A stretch of 64,000 nucleotides of DNA from VFJZ01 sp046598415. Lineage in GTDB: Bacteria; Actinomycetota; Thermoleophilia; Gaiellales; F1-60-MAGs149. Of this stretch, positions 42,784 through 51,807 are shown piece by piece. The stretch spans positions 1-64,000 of the forward strand of contig JBKJIG010000084.1 of assembly GCA_046598415.1 (NCBI GenBank), read 5' to 3'. Under the pieces are notes generated by a model. That model ran no database searches and was not told the origin of the DNA. It worked only from the letters and a program-made list of their open reading frames with translations. A program made the translations under genes and the position numbers. The stretch's first letter is position 1; each line of letters starts with the position of its first letter.

Positions 42784-44270
42784 GCGACGCCGATCAGATC
42801 GCCGCAGCACTCGCCGCGGCCGGCACCGACGTCTGCTTCGGCGTGCCCGGCGGGGGAGTCAACCTCGACCTCGTCGGCTCCTGCGCGCGCCACGGGATCC
42901 GGTTCGTGCTGACGCACACGGAGACGGCGGCGGTGATCGCGGCCGGCGTCTGGGGCGAGCTGACCGGGCGGCCGGGGCTCGCGCTGTGCACGCGCGGGCC
43001 GGGTCTCGCGGCGGCGCTGAACGGCATCGCGCAGGCGCATCTCGACCGGCAGCCGGTGATCGTCGTCACGGACGGCGCCGGGTTCGCGCATCCCCACCAG
43101 CGCGTCGACCACGCGGCGATGGTCGCGCCGTTCTCGAAGGGCACGGTGAGCGATCCGCAGGCCGCCGTTGCGCTGGCGCTGGCGCCACCGTGGGGGCCGG
43201 TGCTGATCGACGCGGGCGCGCCCGTGCGCGAGGCACCGGCGATCGCGGCGATCGAGCCGGCGCGCGACGTCGTTCTCCCCGAGGCGACCCGACCGGTGGT
43301 CGTCGTCGGCGTCGCCGCACGGGGCGGCGAGCAGGCGATCCGCGACCACGTCCGCGACACGCAGATCCCGGTGCTGACGACGTACAAGGCGAAGGGCGCG
43401 GTGCCCGAGTCGTGGCCGAACGCCGCCGGGCTGCTGACCGGCGGGACGATCGAGGCGCCGCTCCTCGCCGCGGCCGACCTGATCCTCGCCATCGGCCTCG
43501 ACCCGGTGGAGCTGATCCCCGCGCCCTGGCTCTACACCGCCCCGATCGTGTCGCTGATGCCGTGGCCGAACCCGCCCGGCCCGCTCTCGCCGCTGGCCGA
43601 GTTCGTCGGCCCCGTGCCGCAACTGCTGGCCGGGCTCGAGCTGGACGGCACCGGCTGGGAGCGGTCCGGCGCCGACTACCGCCGGGCGACGCTCGATCGC
43701 GTCGAGATCGCCGGCACGGGCGAGGGCATGTCGCCGCACGACGTTGTCCGCACGGTTCGCCGGGTACTGCCGGCCGAGGCGATCGCCACGGTCGACGCGG
43801 GCGCCCACATGCTCGTCGCGATGCCGCTGTTCGAGATCGACGAGCCGCGCCGCTGCCTCATCTCCAGCGGCCTCGCGACGATGGGCTTCTCGCTGCCGGC
43901 GGCCATCGCGGCGTCGCTGACCACCGACGCACCGGTCGTCTGTCTGACGGGTGACGGCGGCCTGGGCATGTGCCTGGCCGAGTTGGAGACGGCCGCGCGC
44001 CTGGGCGGCGACCTGCGGGTCGTGGTGTTCGACGACGCGACGCTGACGCTGATCGCGATCAAGCAGGGCGCGGGACAGGGCGGCGACGAGGCGGTTCGGT
44101 ACGGCGCCGTCGACTTCGCGGCGGTCGCGCGCGGCCTCGGGATGCGGGCTACGACGGTCGCCGACAGCGCCGCCCTCGGAGCCGCGCTGACGCGGCCCGG
44201 CCCGTCGCTGACGACCGTCCAGATCGACCCATCGGCCTACGCCGCAGTGCTCGCCGCCACGCGCGCTTGA
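42780..44270 (+). CDS. Thiamine-diphosphate-dependent enzyme, acetolactate synthase-like
   Basis: This 496-residue ThDP enzyme has an N-terminal Pyr domain (CFGVPGGGVNLDL, catalytic Glu in THTETAAVIAAG), a central domain without a clear FAD motif, and a C-terminal PP domain with TGDGGLGMCLAELETAA as the Mg/ThDP motif. It is shorter than acetolactate synthase (~560), so a decarboxylase of the benzoylformate, sulfopyruvate or 2-oxo-acid type is likely. Coupling to a sugar-acid dehydratase by a GTGA overlap suggests decarboxylation of the 2-keto-3-deoxy acid formed. The gap 44271-44402 after it shows nothing recognisable. Confidence 0.8.
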   Translation: MSDADQIAAALAAAGTDVCFGVPGGGVNLDLVGSCARHGIRFVLTHTETAAVIAAGVWGELTGRPGLALCTRGPGLAAALNGIAQAHLDRQPVIVVTDGAGFAHPHQRVDHAAMVAPFSKGTVSDPQAAVALALAPPWGPVLIDAGAPVREAPAIAAIEPARDVVLPEATRPVVVVGVAARGGEQAIRDHVRDTQIPVLTTYKAKGAVPESWPNAAGLLTGGTIEAPLLAAADLILAIGLDPVELIPAPWLYTAPIVSLMPWPNPPGPLSPLAEFVGPVPQLLAGLELDGTGWERSGADYRRATLDRVEIAGTGEGMSPHDVVRTVRRVLPAEAIATVDAGAHMLVAMPLFEIDEPRRCLISSGLATMGFSLPAAIAASLTTDAPVVCLTGDGGLGMCLAELETAARLGGDLRVVVFDDATLTLIAIKQGAGQGGDEAVRYGAVDFAAVARGLGMRATTVADSAALGAALTRPGPSLTTVQIDPSAYAAVLAATRA

Positions 44271-44402
44271 GCGGGGTAGGCTCCCGGCTCCGACGTCGTC
44301 CAGTGCGTCACCGGCCGCGAGCCCGGAGCGCGTCCCCTCCTGGGTCGCCGCGAACGTCGCGAAGTTCGAGCGGACGGGCGCCCGCGCCGCGGCGCGCCCG
44401 GT

Positions 44403-45287
44403 CTAGCCCGAGCGCAACGACGTGCGGCCGCGGAGCAGGAACTCGAGGGCCTCGCGATCGCCGTCGTCGCCGGCGGTGGCGAGCGCCGCGTCGCCCAGCC
44501 GGTCGACCCGGTCGGCCGCGTCGGTGAGGTCGGCCAGCCGGCGCTCGAGCATGCCCGCATCGAGCATCGTGTCGTTGTGGCCCTCGATCGCGAGGCGCGC
44601 CTCGTAGCCGCCGACTCGGCTCGCCAGCGACCGCACCGAGGCGATCGTCAGAAAGGGCTCGGGGGCGTACAGCCGCTGGTACAGGCAGTCGCCGAGCACG
44701 ATCAGGCCTTCCTCGACCACCCAGAAGACGCACGAGTCGGCCGCGTGGTCACCGCCGACGTGGTCGATCGCGACGTGGATGCCGCCCAGGTCGAGCTCCA
44801 GGTGGTCGTCGAACACGACCTGCGGCAGCACGATCTCGAGGTCGGCGCGATCGGGGATCTCGATGCGGATCATGTCGCGGCAGAACGCGATCTCCTCGCC
44901 CGCCTCGACTCGCGCGTCGAGCGCCGCGTCGCTCCAGTCGAGCGACGCCTGGTGCGCGAGCGCCGCCGCCGTCGAGCGGTGCGCGATGATCGGCACGTCG
45001 AGCGCGGCGCCGCCGAAGGAGTGGTCCCAGTGCCAGTGCGTCAGTACGGCGGCGCGCAGCGGCGGCAGGCCGAGCGGCTCGATCGCCTCGAGGAACGAGG
45101 CGGTATGCCGCACCGATGCGCCCACCTCGAGCAGCGCGCTGGCCGTCGCGCCGGCCACGACCGCGAGCGCGGGACGGTCGGTGCGTTCGTCCGGGGTGAA
45201 CCACCAGACGTGCTCGGATGCGCGCTCGAGGCGACTCTCGGTCGAATTCTGCTCCACGACGGATGACGCTACCGGATTCCCGTGCAT
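44403..45287 (-). CDS. Metallo-beta-lactamase-fold hydrolase
   Basis: This 294-residue MBL-fold protein has the zinc motif THWHWDHSFGG (His84, His86, Asp88, His89), a further His in DHVGGDHAADS, the bridging Asp in VLGDCLYQ and a last His in IEGHNDTML. Family members hydrolyse esters, thioesters, lactones or phosphodiesters, and no substrate is evident. The first ATG overlaps the start codon of the divergent GGDEF/HD-GYP gene by two bases; a GTG about 30 bp further in (VEQNSTESR) would leave room for a promoter and may be the real start. Confidence 0.82.
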   Translation of the reverse strand: MHGNPVASSVVEQNSTESRLERASEHVWWFTPDERTDRPALAVVAGATASALLEVGASVRHTASFLEAIEPLGLPPLRAAVLTHWHWDHSFGGAALDVPIIAHRSTAAALAHQASLDWSDAALDARVEAGEEIAFCRDMIRIEIPDRADLEIVLPQVVFDDHLELDLGGIHVAIDHVGGDHAADSCVFWVVEEGLIVLGDCLYQRLYAPEPFLTIASVRSLASRVGGYEARLAIEGHNDTMLDAGMLERRLADLTDAADRVDRLGDAALATAGDDGDREALEFLLRGRTSLRSG

Positions 45288-45288
45288 G

Positions 45289-47247
45289 ATGAGAGGCGTG
45301 CGACGTCTTCTGCGATGGTTCCGTGCCCCCCGTCGCGCCGGCGATTCCGACGTGCGTCTCGGCGACATCGCGTTCGCCGCGGGCCTGCACCTGTACGCGA
45401 TCGAACTGCTCGCAGACGACACGTACCGCACGCTCGTCACGACGAGGCTGTCCGACGTGCTGATCGGCGAGCCGCCGCCGGGGGTCGATCCCGACGTCTG
45501 GTACGACGGCCACGTGCATCCGGAGGACCGCGAGCGGTACGACGCGCTGTTCGATCCGGTGCGCGTGCGCGCCGCCGAGGAGTTCGAGCTGTCCTACCGG
45601 CTCCTCCGCGACGACGGTGCCCAGTTCGAGGTCATCGAGCGCGCCCGTGCGCGACGGCTGCCCGACGGCCGCGTGCTGCTCGAGGGCTCTGTCGCGGACG
45701 TCACCCAGGAGCGCGAGGCGCGGGCTCGGGCGGCCGAGGTCGAAGAGCGCCTGCACCGCGTCATGGAGGCGGTCGAGGAGGTCGTCTACACGGCCGAGAT
45801 CGACGAGCAGGGCCAGGGGCGGATGGTCTTCGTCGGGCCGGGCGCCAGCCGGCTGATCGGCGGCGATACGCCGTTCGACGAGGTCTGGGCGACGTTCCGC
45901 GCGTGCACCGATCCCGAGGACCACCCCGAGCGCGACCGCTACTTCGAGCGCATCCGCGCGGGCGAGCAGGCCACGCGCGTCTACCGGTTGCACGGCCTCG
46001 ACGGCGTGCAGCGCTGGATCTGGGCGCGCGCCTATCCGCGGCCGCAGGAGGCGGGGCGGCCGCTGATCTTCGACGGCGTCCTGAGCGACATCTCGGAGCG
46101 CCACCAGGTGGCCGAGGAGCTGCGGATCGCCCGCGACGAGGCGCAGCGCCGCAGCCGCGTCGACGCGCTCACCGAGGTCTATAACCGCGCGCACTTCGTC
46201 GAGGAGCTGACCCGCGAGCTCGAGCGGGCGTCCCGCGAGGAGGAGACGCCCGCGGTCGTGATGCTCGACCTCGACTACTTCAAGCGCGTCAACGACACCT
46301 TCCTGCACGCCGGCGGCGACAAGGTCCTGCGGGAGGTCGCGCGCCGCATCGCCTGCGCCGTCCGCGGCTACGACACGGTCGCGCGCTGGGGCGGGGAGGA
46401 GTTCATCGTCCTGCTGCCGTCGATCCGCGACGACGAGACGCTGCGGCACGTGGCCGAGAAGTTGCGCCTCGCGATTTCGTCGCAGCCGATCCCGTTCGGC
46501 GACGACGTGCTCGCCGTCACCGCCTCGGCGGGCGCCGCGCGGGCCGGGATCGGACGGTTCACGGCCGAGGCGCTGGTCGACGCGGCCGACCGCGCGCTCT
46601 ACTCCGCCAAGCGGCGCGGCCGCGACCGGCTGCGGCTGTACGGCGAGCTGACCGAGTCCGACTTCCTGCTGGAGGAGCCCGACGCGATCCGCATCGCCGA
46701 GGCGATGAGCCGCTCGGCGAGCGTGCGCGAGGGTGTGTCCGACCTGCACTGCGCGCGCGTTGCCGACCTCTCCGCGCGCGTTGCCGAGCACCTGGTGCTC
46801 GGTGCGACCGCGGTGCTCCGCTGCCGGCTCGGCGGCTGGCTGCACGACCTCGGCAAGGTCGCGATTCCCGACCGCGTGCTCTCCAAGGCCGGCCCGCTCA
46901 CCGACGACGAGTGGGCCGTGATGCGCACGCACGCCGCGCTCGGCGGCGAGATCGTCGGCCGCATCCCGGGCCTCGCCGACGCCGCACCCGCGGTGCGCCA
47001 CCACCACGAGCGGTTCGACGGCGGCGGCTACCCGGATGGGCTGGTCGGCGACGCGATCCCGATCGAGGCGCGCATCGTCGGCGCCGTCGACACGTGGAGC
47101 GCGATGACCGAGGACCGCGTCTACCGCGTGGGACTGGCGAGCGTCGACGCGCTGATCGAGCTCGATCGATGCTCCGGCACGCAGCTCGACCCTACCGTCG
47201 TCGCGGCGCTGCGCGCCGTCGTCGCCGCTGTCGCCGCCGGCCGCTGA
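45289..47247 (+). CDS. PAS-GGDEF-HD-GYP cyclic di-GMP turnover protein
   Basis: This ~650-residue signalling protein has two PAS-like segments (residues ~10-145 and ~150-280), a GGDEF domain (RVDALTEVYNRAHFVEEL to ~450) with active site RWGGEEF and the inhibitory RxxD site (RGYD) five residues before it, and an HD-GYP domain. The HD-GYP motifs LHDLGKVAIPD and HHHERFDGGGYPDG are intact. It can in principle make and degrade c-di-GMP. There is no membrane segment, so it is cytoplasmic. ATGs at 45286 and 45289 are possible. A hairpin follows at 47284. Confidence 0.9.
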   Translation: MRGVRRLLRWFRAPRRAGDSDVRLGDIAFAAGLHLYAIELLADDTYRTLVTTRLSDVLIGEPPPGVDPDVWYDGHVHPEDRERYDALFDPVRVRAAEEFELSYRLLRDDGAQFEVIERARARRLPDGRVLLEGSVADVTQEREARARAAEVEERLHRVMEAVEEVVYTAEIDEQGQGRMVFVGPGASRLIGGDTPFDEVWATFRACTDPEDHPERDRYFERIRAGEQATRVYRLHGLDGVQRWIWARAYPRPQEAGRPLIFDGVLSDISERHQVAEELRIARDEAQRRSRVDALTEVYNRAHFVEELTRELERASREEETPAVVMLDLDYFKRVNDTFLHAGGDKVLREVARRIACAVRGYDTVARWGGEEFIVLLPSIRDDETLRHVAEKLRLAISSQPIPFGDDVLAVTASAGAARAGIGRFTAEALVDAADRALYSAKRRGRDRLRLYGELTESDFLLEEPDAIRIAEAMSRSASVREGVSDLHCARVADLSARVAEHLVLGATAVLRCRLGGWLHDLGKVAIPDRVLSKAGPLTDDEWAVMRTHAALGGEIVGRIPGLADAAPAVRHHHERFDGGGYPDGLVGDAIPIEARIVGAVDTWSAMTEDRVYRVGLASVDALIELDRCSGTQLDPTVVAALRAVVAAVAAGR

Positions 47248-47283
47248 GCACCTCCGGGAACCCCGCCGGCGGCCCGCGGCGTA

Positions 47284-47303
47284 GCAGTCGCATCAGCGAC
47301 TGC
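47284..47303 (+). terminator. Hairpin downstream of the GGDEF/HD-GYP gene
   Basis: GCAGTCGC and GCGACTGC form a perfect 8-bp stem with an ATCA loop. No U-tract follows, so it is only a possible terminator or mRNA 3'-end stabiliser ahead of the ECF sigma gene. Confidence 0.35.
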
Positions 47304-47344
47304 GAACCCGTCACGGCCGCCGCGGCGTAGGATCGCCCGAGCCC

Positions 47345-47908
47345 GTGCCCGACACCGAGACCCATCCGGATGACACCCTCCTCGTCCGCCGTGCCCGTGG
47401 CGGCGACCGTGACGCCTACGCCTCGCTCGTGCGCCGCTACCAGGCGATCGCCCTGCGCGTCGCGGCGCTGGCCGGCCCCACGGCCGACGCGGAGGACGCC
47501 GTCCAGGAGGCGTTCGTGAAGGCCTACCGGTCACTGCCGAGGTTCGACGAGGGACGGCCGTTCCGGCCGTGGCTGCTGGCGATCGTGGCGAACGAGGCGC
47601 GCAGCCGCGGGCGCTCTGCGCAGCGGGCGACGGCGCTCGTCGACCGGGCCGTCGCCTGCGGAGCCGCGGCCGGCGAGACCGCGTCGGCCGAGGAGTCGGC
47701 CCTCTCGCGCATCGGCTCGGGACCGCTCACGGCCGCGCTCGCCGCCCTGCGTCCCGACGAGCAGGAGGTGCTCGTCTGCCGCTTCGTCCTCGACCTGGGC
47801 GAGGACGAGACGGCGTCGGTGCTCGGCGTCCGCCGCGGCACGGTCAAGTCGCGCACGTCGCGGGCGCTCGCGCGCCTGCGGGTCGCCCTGCCGGAGGGAT
47901 CCGCGTGA
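47345..47908 (+). CDS. ECF-type RNA polymerase sigma factor
   Basis: This 187-residue factor has sigma region 2 (LVRRYQAIALRVAALA, DAEDAVQEAFVKAYRSLPRF, RPWLLAIVANEARSRGR) and region 4 (ALRPDEQEVLVCRFVLDL, VLGVRRGTVKSRTSRALARL), the normal two-domain ECF build. It starts at GTG 47345 and overlaps the following membrane protein gene by 4 bp, the usual arrangement for a sigma factor and its membrane anti-sigma partner. The signal sensed is unknown. Confidence 0.9.
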   Translation: MPDTETHPDDTLLVRRARGGDRDAYASLVRRYQAIALRVAALAGPTADAEDAVQEAFVKAYRSLPRFDEGRPFRPWLLAIVANEARSRGRSAQRATALVDRAVACGAAAGETASAEESALSRIGSGPLTAALAALRPDEQEVLVCRFVLDLGEDETASVLGVRRGTVKSRTSRALARLRVALPEGSA

Positions 47909-48663
47909 GCGATCACGATCTCACCCTGGCGCTGCGCGCCCTCGGTCGGCGGCTCGAGGCCGAGCCGGTCGCCGACGTGGTGCCGGGCGTGCTGGCGCGG
48001 ATCGCCGAATCCGACCCGGCGCGCCGTCGCCGGGTGCGGCCGCTGGTGCTGGCGCTCGTCGTACTGCTGTTGCTCGCGGCGACGGCCGTGGCAGCTTCGG
48101 ACCAGTTGCGCGAGTGGCTGCGGGGTTCGAGCGTGAAGATCGAGCGGGTCGAGACGTTGCCACCCACGGTGTCGACCCAGGCGACGACGGCGCCCGGCAC
48201 GTCCACGGCGTCGTTCGCGGCCCTCGGTCTCGGCCCGCCGGTCGATGCGGACGCCGCGGCGGCCGCGCTGGGCGCACCGCTTCCGGTCAGCGCCGAGCTG
48301 GGGCCGCCGGCGGCCATCTATCGCGCAGCCACACCCGACGGCGACGCGATCACGCAGGCATGGCAGCCCGCCGACCCGGTGCTGTTGACCGTCGTGCCCG
48401 CGCACGACGCGAACGACCCGTTCCTGATCGGCAAGTCGTTCACGTCGGGGACGACGGTCGAGTACGTGGATCTCCCCGGCGGCGGGGAGGGCGTCTACCT
48501 CTCCGGTGCACCGCATGCGGTGACGTTGTTCGACGGCCGCGAGGTGCGGTTCCGGCTCGCCCAGGATGTGCTGTTGTGGCGACCGGACGGCGACCGGGTG
48601 TACCGGCTCGAGGGCACGTTCGACCGGGCCCGCGCGCTCGCGCTCGTCGTCTCGTTCGGCTGA
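47905..48663 (+). CDS. Single-pass membrane protein, probable anti-sigma partner of the ECF factor
   Basis: This 252-residue protein has a short cytoplasmic N-terminus (~45 residues), a transmembrane helix at about 46-66 (VRPLVLALVVLLLLAATAVA) and an extracytoplasmic domain of ~180 residues ending in a beta-rich part (VYLSGAPHAVTLFDGREVRF). No zinc HCC motif of the classic ZAS anti-sigma domain is seen. Translational coupling (GTGA) with the ECF gene is the main reason to call it the anti-sigma factor. Its outer domain may sense envelope changes. Confidence 0.7.
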   Translation: MSDHDLTLALRALGRRLEAEPVADVVPGVLARIAESDPARRRRVRPLVLALVVLLLLAATAVAASDQLREWLRGSSVKIERVETLPPTVSTQATTAPGTSTASFAALGLGPPVDADAAAAALGAPLPVSAELGPPAAIYRAATPDGDAITQAWQPADPVLLTVVPAHDANDPFLIGKSFTSGTTVEYVDLPGGGEGVYLSGAPHAVTLFDGREVRFRLAQDVLLWRPDGDRVYRLEGTFDRARALALVVSFG

Positions 48664-48664
48664 A

Positions 48665-50152
48665 TCAGGCCCAGCCGCGAGCGCGGTCGACGGCGCGCAG
48701 CCAGTCGGCGTACTCCGTATCGCGGCGGTCGGCGGTCCACACCGGCTGCACGGTCTCGACCGGGCCGCGCAGGTCGGCGAGGTCCGCGGGCGACGTCCAC
48801 AGCCCGGCGGCGAGGCCGGCGGCGAAGGCGGCGCCGCGGACGGTTGCCTCCGGGTCGAGCGCGCGGGCGACTGGCCGGCCGAGGGCATCCGCCAGCGCCT
48901 GCAGCAGCACCGGATTCTCCGTCGCGCCGCCGTCGACGCGCAGCTCGGCGATCGTCAGGCCGGCGTCCACCTCGGCCGCCTCGAGCACCGCCCGTGTCTG
49001 GAACGCGAGTGCCTCGAGCGTGGCGCGCACCACGTGCGCCGCGGTGGAGTGGAGCGTCAGGCCGAGGATGGCGCCGCGCGCCGTCGCATCCCACCACGGG
49101 GCGTAGAGGCCCTGGAACGCCGGCACGACGCGCACGCCGGCGCTCGACGAGACGGTCGCCGCGACCGTCGCGGATGCGGCGGCGTCGGGCAGGATCCCGA
49201 GTTCGCCCGCCAGCCAGCCGATCGCCCGGCCGGCGACGGCGGAGGCGCCCTCGACGCAGTAGACGACGGGCTCGTCGTCCGCCCGGTAGGCCGGCGACGC
49301 GAGCAGGCCCGAGGCCGGCTCCGGCCGGCGCGTGCCGGCGTTGGCGAGCAGGAAGGCGCCGGTGCCGTACGTGCACTTCGCCTCGCCGGGCTGTAGGCAG
49401 GCCTGGCCGAGCAGGGCCGCCTGCTGGTCGCCGACGAGTGCCAGCAGCGGCAGGCCGGCGAGCGGACCGGCAACGGTGATCGTGGCGTGGCCGCCGGTGC
49501 GCCAGGTCGGCACCACCTCGGGGAGCAGGGCCTGCGGGATACCGAACAGCTCGAGCAGCTCGTCGTCCCACTCCAGGGAGGCGGTGTCGAGCAGCAGCGT
49601 CCGCGAGGCGTTCGTGACGTCGCTGATGTGGCTGCCGGTCAGGCCGTGCGCGAGCCAGCTGTCGATCGTGCCCCCGGCGAGCTCGCCGCGGGCCGCCCGG
49701 TCGCGGGCGCCGGCCACGTGATCGAGCAGCCAGGCGAGCTTCGTGGCCGAGAAGTATGGCTGCAGCGTCAGGCCCGTGCGGCGCCGCACGAGGTCCTCCG
49801 CGCCGCTCGCGGTGAGCTGCGCGCAGGCCTCGGCCGTGCGCGCGTCCTGCCACACGAGAGCGTGTGCGACGGGACGGCCGGTGGCGCGTTCCCACAGCAC
49901 GATCGTCTCGCGCTGATTCGCGATACCGACGCCGGCGACGCGCGCCGGATCGACCTGTGCAAGCACCTCGGCGGCGCAGCCGAGCGTTGCCGCGAGGATC
50001 TCGGCCGCGTCGTGCTCGACCCGGCCGGGGGCGGGGAGGTGCTGGCGGTGCTGCCGCGAACACTCGGCGGTGCGGCGGCCCGTGACGTCGACCAGCGCGG
50101 CCCGGGTGGAGGTCGTGCCCTGGTCGAGCGCCAGGATCAGATCGGCGGACAC
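48665..50152 (-). CDS. glpK: Glycerol kinase
   Basis: This 495-residue FGGY kinase phosphorylates glycerol to glycerol 3-phosphate with ATP. The family motifs are complete: LALDQGTTSTRAALVD, GIANQRETIVLWE, WQDARTAE, DVTNASRTLLLDT, VGDQQAALLGQAC, CTYGTGAFLLAN, and RVDGGATENPVLLQALAD at the C-terminus. The residues NQRET and GDQQA form the glycerol and ATP sites and match GlpK rather than other FGGY sugars. The GTG start at 50152 gives the normal length. No glpF or glpD is adjacent. The gene converges on the ECF/anti-sigma pair with a 1-bp gap. Confidence 0.93.
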   Translation of the reverse strand: MSADLILALDQGTTSTRAALVDVTGRRTAECSRQHRQHLPAPGRVEHDAAEILAATLGCAAEVLAQVDPARVAGVGIANQRETIVLWERATGRPVAHALVWQDARTAEACAQLTASGAEDLVRRRTGLTLQPYFSATKLAWLLDHVAGARDRAARGELAGGTIDSWLAHGLTGSHISDVTNASRTLLLDTASLEWDDELLELFGIPQALLPEVVPTWRTGGHATITVAGPLAGLPLLALVGDQQAALLGQACLQPGEAKCTYGTGAFLLANAGTRRPEPASGLLASPAYRADDEPVVYCVEGASAVAGRAIGWLAGELGILPDAAASATVAATVSSSAGVRVVPAFQGLYAPWWDATARGAILGLTLHSTAAHVVRATLEALAFQTRAVLEAAEVDAGLTIAELRVDGGATENPVLLQALADALGRPVARALDPEATVRGAAFAAGLAAGLWTSPADLADLRGPVETVQPVWTADRRDTEYADWLRAVDRARGWA

Positions 50153-50244
50153 GCCGGCATTCTCTCAGGCGCCGGGCCCTGCCTGCCGATATCGAGGGTG
50201 TGGGCGGCAGGATGCCGCCCGGGTGCGCGTCACGGAGGACAGGC

Positions 50245-50526
50245 ATGCAGGTCGGCTCGGCGAACGGACTCGCCACGCTCTCGCGGATCGGCTCGGCGCT
50301 CGCGACCGAGCGCGCCGCCGTGCTCCGCGAGCCGGGCTCCGACGACCACGTCGCGGCGTACAACGCCCTGGCCACCGCCGCGCGAGTCCAGGACCGGATG
50401 CTCGGCGATCTCCTGGACGCGGTCGACCGTCCCTGGCTCGACTCGCGCTTCGAGCGCCGCGAGCGCCTCCGCCGCCGCGAGGCCCACGAGGCCCTGGTGG
50501 CAAGTGCCTTCACCGCTCTCGCGTAG
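50245..50526 (+). CDS. Small protein of unknown function (93 aa)
   Basis: The ATG at 50245 is preceded by GGAGG at 6 bp, a good start signal. The 93-residue product is helical and charged (ALATERAAVLREPGSDDHVA; RERLRRREAHEALVASAFTA) with no cysteines and no membrane segment. I do not recognise a family. It is divergent from glpK and followed at once by palindromic repeat copy 4, which may terminate it. Confidence 0.6.
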   Translation: MQVGSANGLATLSRIGSALATERAAVLREPGSDDHVAAYNALATAARVQDRMLGDLLDAVDRPWLDSRFERRERLRRREAHEALVASAFTALA

Positions 50527-50535
50527 GCGGAAGAG

Positions 50536-50580
50536 TTGGGGTCAGACCCCAAAAACGCCGTTTTTGGGGTCTGACCCCAA
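50536..50580. repeat. Dispersed intergenic palindromic repeat, copy 4
   Basis: This is a perfect 45-bp palindrome, two 22-bp arms around a single central base, built from GGGGTCAGACCCC (50538-50550) and GGGGTCTGACCCC (50566-50578) joined by A5-CGCCG-T5. It begins 10 bp after the stop of the small protein gene. The outer flank GGAAGGCGCACGGAAGGCGC (from 50584) resembles that of copy 1. The gap to 50685 holds nothing else clear. Confidence 0.9.
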
Positions 50581-50685
50581 CATGGAAGGCGCACGGAAGG
50601 CGCGCGGATCGCGCGCTGCGTGCGGTCCGTTGCAGCTCGGACACGGTCCGTTGCTGTTTCGGCAGGGGGTACCGGCGTATGGTGG

Positions 50686-51807
50686 TCAGGCGGTCTCCAG
50701 GAGGCGGCGGTCTCGGCGGCGCTTCAGCACGCGGCGACCGCCGGCGATCAGGCCGATCAGCACCAGCACCGGCGCCGCGACGATCGCCGCATAGAGCGCC
50801 ACGACACCGATGTCGGCCAGGAGGCTCAGAGCGTCTCTGGCGCGGTCGCCCGCGTCGGATCCCGACTTCGCTGCGACGGCGACCTGGTGGTCGGTCTCCA
50901 GCACCACCGTCAGGTCGGCCAGCGCGGCGTCCTGCTTCGTCGCCGACACGTCGGCGTTCAGGTCGGCCAGACGCTGGCGGGCGCGGGCCCGGCGCTCGAC
51001 CAGGGTCGCCTTCTGCAGCCTCGTCAGATCCGGTGCCGCCAGCCGAGCATCGAAGCGCGCGATCTGCAGCCGCACGGCCGCGACCTGCTGCTCCAGCGAG
51101 TCGGCGCGCTCCTGCAGGTCACTGATGTCGACCTGCGCGCCGGCCAGGCGGCCCAGGGCCGTGAACCGGTCGGTCGCCTCCTGCATACGCCCGATCGGCA
51201 CCTTGGCGACGATCTCCGACCGGGCAGCGGTGCCTGCCGGGGTCGCGAACTGGACGGTGACGATGTGGCCGCCGTAGGTGGCGATTGCACGGGTCACCTC
51301 GCCGGTCGCAGCGGAGACGTCGTTGGACGATTTCAGCGCGATCGTCAGCTTCGCGGTCTGGTGCTGGAGCCGCTCGGCGTCGCCGGCGGCGGGAACGTCG
51401 GTGGCACCGCCGGCACCGGGGGCGGCGGTCGCTTCACCGGCGGCCGTCGGAGCCACCTCGACGGTGGCGGCGGGCGCGGCGGCCGTTGATGCACCGGTGG
51501 CGGCCACCGTGGTCGCGGCGGGAGACGCCGCGAAGTCTCTGTCCGACGTCGTCGGAGTTGGCGACGGCATCCTGGCGACCAGCAGTCCGAGCGCCAGGAC
51601 CGCGCACCCGCCGGCAAGACCGAGCACGAGCCGGCGCGGCGGCCTCTGCAGCCGCCGGCGACGCACCCGTTGCGCCGGCTCCGGTCGCCGCGCCAGCAAC
51701 TCCTCCAACCGCGTCTCGAGCGTCTCGGGCGTCGGCGTGCGCGCGTCGCGGAGCTCGGCTGTCAGCTCGGCGTAACGCGGATCGAGCAGCGGGTCAGACA
51801 CGGGCAT
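50686..51807 (-). CDS. DUF4349-like membrane protein with anti-sigma-type N-terminus
   Basis: This 373-residue protein has a ~55-residue basic cytoplasmic part, a transmembrane helix (RLVLGLAGGCAVLALGLLVA), an Ala/Thr-rich linker (~80 residues), then a DUF4349-like domain with the typical start QTAKLTIALKSSNDVSAAT, a long coiled coil (LQERADSLEQQVAAVRLQIA) and a C-terminal transmembrane helix before RRVLKRRRDRR. It overlaps the upstream ECF sigma gene by 14 bp, so it is probably that factor's membrane regulator. Its biochemical role is unknown. Confidence 0.78.
   Translation of the reverse strand: MPVSDPLLDPRYAELTAELRDARTPTPETLETRLEELLARRPEPAQRVRRRRLQRPPRRLVLGLAGGCAVLALGLLVARMPSPTPTTSDRDFAASPAATTVAATGASTAAAPAATVEVAPTAAGEATAAPGAGGATDVPAAGDAERLQHQTAKLTIALKSSNDVSAATGEVTRAIATYGGHIVTVQFATPAGTAARSEIVAKVPIGRMQEATDRFTALGRLAGAQVDISDLQERADSLEQQVAAVRLQIARFDARLAAPDLTRLQKATLVERRARARQRLADLNADVSATKQDAALADLTVVLETDHQVAVAAKSGSDAGDRARDALSLLADIGVVALYAAIVAAPVLVLIGLIAGGRRVLKRRRDRRLLETA

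Noticed and set aside
44271..44402. A possible coding remnant between the ThDP enzyme and the MBL hydrolase
   Set aside because: Short fragments such as WVAANVAKFERTGAR look protein-like, but no recognisable domain could be supported.
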